8,965 bases of DNA, taken from positions 1-8,965 of the forward strand of contig JAUWWU010000026.1 of assembly GCA_030616695.1 (NCBI GenBank). Reading direction: 5' to 3'. This document shows, one piece after another, positions 5,326 to 8,965 of this stretch. This stretch comes from Candidatus Omnitrophota bacterium (GTDB taxonomy: Bacteria; Omnitrophota; Gorgyraeia; JAHIPI01). The translations under genes and the position numbers were made by a program. The notes under the pieces are model-generated. The model was given only the letters and a program-made list of their open reading frames with translations, was not told the origin of the DNA and made no database searches. Every line of letters begins with the position of its first letter. The first letter of the stretch is position 1.

Positions 5326-6007
5326 CCTTATTGAGGTATTTTCGTCATATCAGGGTGAGGGCCTTTTTCTCGGCGCAAAGCAGATATTCATAAGATTCGC
5401 CGATTGTAATCTCAATTGCACCTTCTGCGATACACCAAAGGACGCGGTAAAAAAAGATCTGTCCGTTGACGAAGTCTTAGAGGAGGTCATGAGGATAGAA
5501 GCGGCATCCGGCATACACCATTCGTTTTCCATAACCGGCGGCGAACCTCTACTACATGCGGATTTTCTCGAACAATTGCTGCCGAGATTAAAGAATGAAA
5601 GGTCTAAAATATACCTGGAAACAAACGGGACTTTGCCGGAAGAGCTACGGCGCATCATCGCTTATGTCGATATTATTGCCATGGATATAAAGCTGCCCTC
5701 ATCGACGAATATGCGGCCGTTGTGGAAAAAGCACATAGAATTTTTGGAGATTGCCGGAAAAAAAAGGGTTTTCATAAAGGTAGTGGTGACGGGCGATACC
5801 GTCAAGGAAGACATTTTAAAAGCAAGAGACATCGTGGAGAGCTTTGATAAGGGGATGCTTTTTATACTCCAGCCGGCAAGCCCGACCGAAAACGGGGATT
5901 TTACGGCTAAAAGGGAAAAGATCTTTAATTATTACGAGCTTTCCGGGGAGAGGTTGAAAAACGTAAGGATCGTCCCCCAGGTCCATAAATTTTTAGGTAT
6001 AAAATAG
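5306..6007 (+). CDS. queE: 7-carboxy-7-deazaguanine synthase, radical SAM enzyme
   Basis: Radical SAM enzyme that rearranges 6-carboxytetrahydropterin to 7-carboxy-7-deazaguanine, between QueD and QueC. The 233-residue form begins MAEPRADLIEVFSSYQGEG, and the SYQGEG segment followed by RFADCNLNC is characteristic. The [4Fe-4S] cluster cysteines are Cys34, Cys38 and Cys41 in a standard CX3CX2C motif. SITGGEPL (75-82) contacts SAM, LETNGT (104-109) is the next conserved strand, and the C-terminal PQVHKFLG is family typical. The start at 5306 is chosen from the GGAGG 6 nt upstream and from the family N-terminus; the frame is open upstream to 5204 but inside queC. A 121-bp gap follows. Confidence 0.96.
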   Translation: MAEPRADLIEVFSSYQGEGLFLGAKQIFIRFADCNLNCTFCDTPKDAVKKDLSVDEVLEEVMRIEAASGIHHSFSITGGEPLLHADFLEQLLPRLKNERSKIYLETNGTLPEELRRIIAYVDIIAMDIKLPSSTNMRPLWKKHIEFLEIAGKKRVFIKVVVTGDTVKEDILKARDIVESFDKGMLFILQPASPTENGDFTAKREKIFNYYELSGERLKNVRIVPQVHKFLGIK

Positions 6008-6067
6008 AAAGCGCATAAAGCCACTGCAGCTGAACCAATAGCGTAAAGAAAACAATAAAGACAATAA

Positions 6068-6115
6068 TGGGGACATTTTCCCAGCCTTGTTTTAGCTTTA
6101 AGGAAAGTGTCCACA
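6068..6115. repeat. REP-like inverted repeat between queE and queF
   Basis: TGGGGACATTTTCC (6068-6081) faces GGAAAGTGTCCACA (6102-6115). The arms pair along 14 positions with one mismatch and one G-T pair, around a 20-nt centre. GGGGACA...TGTCC palindromes of this type resemble extragenic elements found beside REP-associated tyrosine transposases in several phyla; that link is from memory of the motif. It interrupts an otherwise tight operon. It has no T-run on the + strand, so it is not a classic terminator. Confidence 0.5.
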
Positions 6116-6128
6116 CCACGGAGTTTCA

Positions 6129-6539
6129 ATGAAGAAGAAATCCTCATACGAAGGCCTGCAGGAAAATATCAGAGCGCTCAAGACGCCTAAGATAGAGGTG
6201 TTTCAAAACAAATATAGCGACAGGGAATATGTGGTAAATCTGGAGACGGACGAATTCACCTGCATATGCCCGAAGACGGGACTGCCCGATTTTGCTACGA
6301 TAAGGATCGAGTATACACCCGATAAACGCTGTATAGAGCTAAAGTCATTTAAGCTATATCTTGTGTCTTTCCGGAAGACAGGGATTTTTCACGAGCACGT
6401 GACAAATAAGATCCTGGACGACCTCGTAAAGGCATGCAGGCCCCGTTACATGAAACTTGAGATGGAGTATAAACTGAGGGGCGGGATCAAAACCACAACA
6501 AAAGCGGCATACAAGGCTCCAAAAAAAGGTGCAAGATGA
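6129..6539 (+). CDS. queF: NADPH-dependent preQ0 reductase (preQ1 synthase)
   Basis: Reduces the nitrile of preQ0 to the aminomethyl group of preQ1 with two NADPH, completing the precursor that is inserted into tRNA by Tgt. The 136-residue size identifies the short, unimodular type. The nucleophile is Cys47 and the acid Asp54 in FTCICPKTGLPDF. ELKSFKLYLVSFR (70-82) is the QueF motif with Glu70, and GIFHEH supplies His88 and Glu89. GGAG lies at 6120-6123, 5 nt before the ATG. It is separated from queE by the REP-like repeat, so it may also have its own transcription start, although I see no clear promoter. Its TGA overlaps the ATG of the next gene by 4 bp. Confidence 0.96.
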   Translation: MKKKSSYEGLQENIRALKTPKIEVFQNKYSDREYVVNLETDEFTCICPKTGLPDFATIRIEYTPDKRCIELKSFKLYLVSFRKTGIFHEHVTNKILDDLVKACRPRYMKLEMEYKLRGGIKTTTKAAYKAPKKGAR

Positions 6540-7378
6540 GACAGGTCAAGACAAGCGCGATATCAGATTTAATAAGCAGGTTATGCATAGAGGCAAATGT
6601 AAGACTCAGGCCTGATATGCGAAAGGCGATCAGAACCGCCTTAAAGAAGGAAAAGAATACGGGCGCCAAGTCAGCGCTGGGGCTTTTGCTGGAAAATGCG
6701 GCTATAGCTTGCACCGACAGGATCGCCATCTGTCAGGATACGGGGCTGGTGGTAGTTTTTATGGATATCGGACAGGAGGTGCGTATTGCAGGCGGGCCGC
6801 TTAAACAGGCGGTAGATAGAGGCGTAAGAGACGGATACAGAAACGGATATCTCAGGAAGTCCGTCGTTTTTTCTCCGATCGCAAGAAAAAATACAAAAAC
6901 GAACACACCTGCGATATTACATACGGCGGTTACGCCGGGAAATAAAATAAAGATCTGGGTCATGCCAAAAGGCTTCGGAAGCGAGAACAAGTCAGCCATG
7001 ACCATGCTGAATCCCTCAGACGGCGAACGGGGGATAATAGATTTTGTAGTGGATACGGTAAAAAAGGCAGGGCCGGAGGCCTGTCCGCCTTTTGTGCTGG
7101 GCATAGGAATAGGCGGGACGTTCGATTACGCCGCGTATCTTGCAAAAAAATCACTATTAAGAAGGATCGACCGGAAAAATCCGGATAAAAAACTTGCCGC
7201 TCTTGAAAAAAAGATTTTGAACGCGGTAAATAATCTGAACCTGGGGCCTATGGGGCTTGGTGGGAAGACAACGGCTTTAGGCGTGAACATTTTAAGCTAT
7301 GCCACTCATATCGCAGGACTGCCTGTCGCGGTTAACATGAATTGCCATGCGACAAGGAGCGCGTACGGAGTAATATGA
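6536..7378 (+). CDS. Class I fumarate hydratase, alpha (iron-sulfur) subunit
   Basis: The alpha half of a two-subunit [4Fe-4S] hydro-lyase that interconverts fumarate and malate. The 280-residue length is normal for the split form. The three cluster cysteines are Cys66 (ICQDTG), Cys183 (ACPPFVLGIGIGG) and Cys270 (NMNCHATRSA). MPKGFGSENKSAM (143-155) and LGPMGLGGKTTALG (236-249) are conserved substrate and cluster surroundings. The ATG overlaps the queF stop, and the stop overlaps the beta-subunit start, both by ATGA, indicating coupled translation. L(+)-tartrate dehydratase alpha (TtdA) has the same architecture and cannot be excluded by sequence reading alone, but fumarase is the likelier role in this housekeeping setting. 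Confidence 0.92.
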   Translation: MRQVKTSAISDLISRLCIEANVRLRPDMRKAIRTALKKEKNTGAKSALGLLLENAAIACTDRIAICQDTGLVVVFMDIGQEVRIAGGPLKQAVDRGVRDGYRNGYLRKSVVFSPIARKNTKTNTPAILHTAVTPGNKIKIWVMPKGFGSENKSAMTMLNPSDGERGIIDFVVDTVKKAGPEACPPFVLGIGIGGTFDYAAYLAKKSLLRRIDRKNPDKKLAALEKKILNAVNNLNLGPMGLGGKTTALGVNILSYATHIAGLPVAVNMNCHATRSAYGVI

Positions 7379-7890
7379 GAAGATTAGACCTGCCTCTAAA
7401 AAATAGAGATATGCGGAGTTTAAAAGCGGGCCAGCGCCTTCTTTTATCAGGCACAGTCTACACTGCGCGCGACGCGGCCCATAAGATCCTTGTAGGCCTG
7501 CTTAAGAGCAGAAAAAGGCCGCCGATCCCGCTTAAAGGCATAGCCGTATATTACGCAGGGCCGACGCCTGCTCGTCCGGGAAGGGTGATCGGCTCATGCG
7601 GCCCGACTACAAGCAGCCGGATGGATGGATTCACGCCGGCTTTACTCAAGGCCGGCGTAAAGATAATGATAGGCAAAGGAAGACGGAGCGCAAAGGTAAA
7701 AGAGGCGATAAAAAGATATAAGGCGGTGTATTTTCTCGCGCCCGCGGGGTGCGGGGCGCTTCTTTCGAAAAAGATCACAAAGAAAAAGGCCGTCGCTTAT
7801 AAAGATTTAGGCCCGGAAGCCATATATAAACTTGAGGTGGAAGATTTTCCCGTGATCGTGGGGATAGACCCGAAGGGGAGGGACGTTTAA
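7375..7890 (+). CDS. Class I fumarate hydratase, beta subunit
   Basis: The C-terminal swivelling subunit that completes the active site with the alpha subunit. At 171 residues it has the usual split-subunit size. Visible signatures are LSGTVYTARDAAHK (24-37), YYAGPTPARPG (59-69), CGPTTSSRMD (75-84), and APAGCGALLS (122-131). The ATG at 7375 overlaps the alpha stop by 4 bp and has GGAG 4 nt upstream; the earlier in-frame ATG at 7342 lies inside the alpha gene and adds a non-family N-terminus. The rph ATG follows immediately after the stop. As for alpha, tartrate dehydratase TtdB is the alternative. Confidence 0.92.
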   Translation: MRRLDLPLKNRDMRSLKAGQRLLLSGTVYTARDAAHKILVGLLKSRKRPPIPLKGIAVYYAGPTPARPGRVIGSCGPTTSSRMDGFTPALLKAGVKIMIGKGRRSAKVKEAIKRYKAVYFLAPAGCGALLSKKITKKKAVAYKDLGPEAIYKLEVEDFPVIVGIDPKGRDV

Positions 7891-8646
7891 ATGCGAGCCA
7901 ACGGAAGAAAAAGGGATCAATTACGAAAGATCAAAATAAAGAGAAACTACATGAAATTCGCGGAGGGCTCATGCCTTCTCGAGATGGGCAATACGAAAGT
8001 GGTCTGCACCGCAAGCGTTGAGGACGGCGTCCCGCACTTTTTAAGAAAAACGGGCAAGGGGTGGATAACGGCGGAATACAGCATGCTTCCGCGTTCGTGC
8101 AAAAGCCGCACGCCGAGAGAATCCACCCGTGGAAGAATAGGCGGCAGGACTCATGAGATACAGCGCCTGATAGGCCGCTCCTTAAGAAGCGTCACGGATA
8201 TGACGGTCTTCGGCGAAAGGACGATCTGGCTGGACGCCGACGTCATACAGGCGGACGGAGGCACGCGCTGCGCGTCCATTACGGGAAGCTTCATAGCGCT
8301 TTGCGACGCGCTTAATAAGCTAAAACAGGAAGGCATATTGGACAGGCTCCCTATAAACGATTTTGTGGCGGCCGTAAGCGTGGGCATAATAAACGGAGAA
8401 GCCCTCCTCGATTTAGATTATGACGAAGATTCAAACGCCGAAGTGGATACGAATGTTGTTATGACTGGAGGGGGCAAGTTTATAGAGATACAGGGCACGG
8501 CGGAGAAAGAGCCTTTCGAGAAAGCCGCGATGAACAAGATGATAACTTTAGCGAAAAAAGGCATAGGAGAGCTTGTATCAATACAGAAAAAGGCGCTCGG
8601 AAAGGTAGTGATTGGTGAAAGAGATTGTCGTCGCCACGAGGAATAA
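7891..8646 (+). CDS. rph: Ribonuclease PH
   Basis: Phosphate-dependent 3'-5' exoribonuclease that trims tRNA 3' ends and acts on other structured RNAs, as a hexamer in the cytoplasm. The 251-residue product is near the normal length of about 240. Signatures in order are [11 protein letters not shown] (2-12), [11 protein letters not shown] (58-68), Arg86 in [16 protein letters not shown], the phosphate-binding [12 protein letters not shown] (121-132, Thr125 and Arg126), and the catalytic Asp180 and Asp186 in [18 protein letters not shown] lies about 8 nt before the ATG. The last 32 bp overlap rdgB, and the C-terminal residues (ERDCRRHEE) are shaped by that overlap. rph-rdgB adjacency is common in bacteria. 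Confidence 0.97.
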   Translation: MRANGRKRDQLRKIKIKRNYMKFAEGSCLLEMGNTKVVCTASVEDGVPHFLRKTGKGWITAEYSMLPRSCKSRTPRESTRGRIGGRTHEIQRLIGRSLRSVTDMTVFGERTIWLDADVIQADGGTRCASITGSFIALCDALNKLKQEGILDRLPINDFVAAVSVGIINGEALLDLDYDEDSNAEVDTNVVMTGGGKFIEIQGTAEKEPFEKAAMNKMITLAKKGIGELVSIQKKALGKVVIGERDCRRHEE

Positions 8647-8965
8647 GGACAAGGCCAAAGAGATAAGAAAGATTTTAAAGGGTTTAAAGGTAAAGATTTT
8701 AACGCTTGATAGCTTCAAGAATATACCAAACATAATAGAAGACGGAAAGACTTTTGAAGAAAACGCCTCAAAGAAGGCGAAGGTAATATCCCGATATACC
8801 GGCAGGCTTACTGTTGCGGACGATTCAGGCCTGGAGGTAGATGCGCTGGGCAGGAGACCGGGAGTGAAGTCGGCGCGTTTTGCCGGAAAAGGGCAGGATT
8901 ATGGCAAAAACAACGCGAAACTCCTGAGACTTCTAAAAAAGGTCCCGCCCTCCAAAAGAAAGGCC
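8615..8965 (+). CDS. rdgB: XTP/dITP diphosphatase (Ham1/RdgB), truncated by right window edge
   Basis: Nucleoside triphosphate pyrophosphatase that removes non-canonical purines such as dITP and XTP from the nucleotide pool. The window contains 117 codons of a family that is usually about 190-200 residues, so the C-terminal part is missing only because the window ends. The N-terminus [15 protein letters not shown] carries the T/N/K substrate motif. [10 protein letters not shown] (near 49-58) and [18 protein letters not shown] (near 67-84) are diagnostic, and [19 protein letters not shown] follows. The start is a GTG at 8615, with AAGG 9 nt upstream; it overlaps the rph 3' end by 32 bp. Confidence 0.95.
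   Translation, partial: MKEIVVATRNKDKAKEIRKILKGLKVKILTLDSFKNIPNIIEDGKTFEENASKKAKVISRYTGRLTVADDSGLEVDALGRRPGVKSARFAGKGQDYGKNNAKLLRLLKKVPPSKRKA

Noticed and set aside
6008..6128. preQ1 riboswitch before queF
   Set aside because: I could not find the short C-rich hairpin followed by the A-rich AAAAAACTA-type tail of the preQ1-I class; only the REP-like inverted repeat is visible.
5932..6147. - strand frame with hydrophobic residues across the queE-queF gap
   Set aside because: It overlaps the end of queE and start of queF, spans the inverted repeat, has no ribosome site, and resembles no known membrane protein.

Overview
The window is a compact bacterial chromosomal segment with two regions of different character. 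From 1060 to the right edge it is dense housekeeping DNA on the + strand. The left ~1 kb is AT-rich accessory-looking DNA on the - strand, ending near a tRNA-Leu gene. The mixture of smpB-ssrA, an N-acetylmuramoyl-L-alanine amidase with a stalk-like N-terminal domain, a complete preQ1 branch and a split class I fumarase fits an uncultured Gram-negative-type bacterium. A candidate phylum such as Omnitrophota is possible, but that is an impression from gene content and not a proven placement.

Left region (1-1059): a short - strand operon with a good sigma70-type promoter (670-698) appears to encode a basic 63-residue protein (455-646) and an unrecognised larger protein that runs off the left edge (422 to <1). 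Between this pair and the tRNA lies a gene-free stretch holding two adjacent GC-rich inverted repeats (771-850 and 893-934, loosely bracketed by 849-947) in AT-rich surroundings. tRNA-Leu(CAG) with encoded CCA (1060-1146, - strand) has a near-consensus promoter and is divergent from smpB.

Trans-translation module (1247-2111): smpB has its promoter so close to the ATG that its mRNA would be almost leaderless. It is followed after 13 nt by ssrA (tmRNA), which encodes the tag ANEQLALAA. Downstream (2112-2285) is a structured intergenic region with an 11-bp long-range inverted repeat, internal hairpins and a second strong hairpin. An imperfect direct repeat there could let one strand segment choose between two partners, one of which overlaps the start region of the next gene.

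Right operon (2286-8965, all +): amidase, murI, queD, queC, queE, then a 121-bp gap with a REP-like inverted repeat, then queF, fumarase alpha and beta subunits, rph and rdgB (cut by the right edge). Spacings of 4, 5 and 1 bp and overlaps of 20, 4, 4 and 32 bp indicate one or two polycistronic units. Functionally it joins peptidoglycan metabolism (amidase, MurI), queuosine precursor synthesis from dihydroneopterin triphosphate to preQ1 (QueD, QueC, QueE, QueF), fumarate/malate interconversion, tRNA 3'-end processing (RNase PH) and nucleotide pool cleansing (RdgB). All expected catalytic or metal-binding residues in these proteins are visible. I saw no CRISPR array, intact transposase or integrase. 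The most unusual signals are the non-coding structures and the unknown two-gene operon, not the housekeeping genes.
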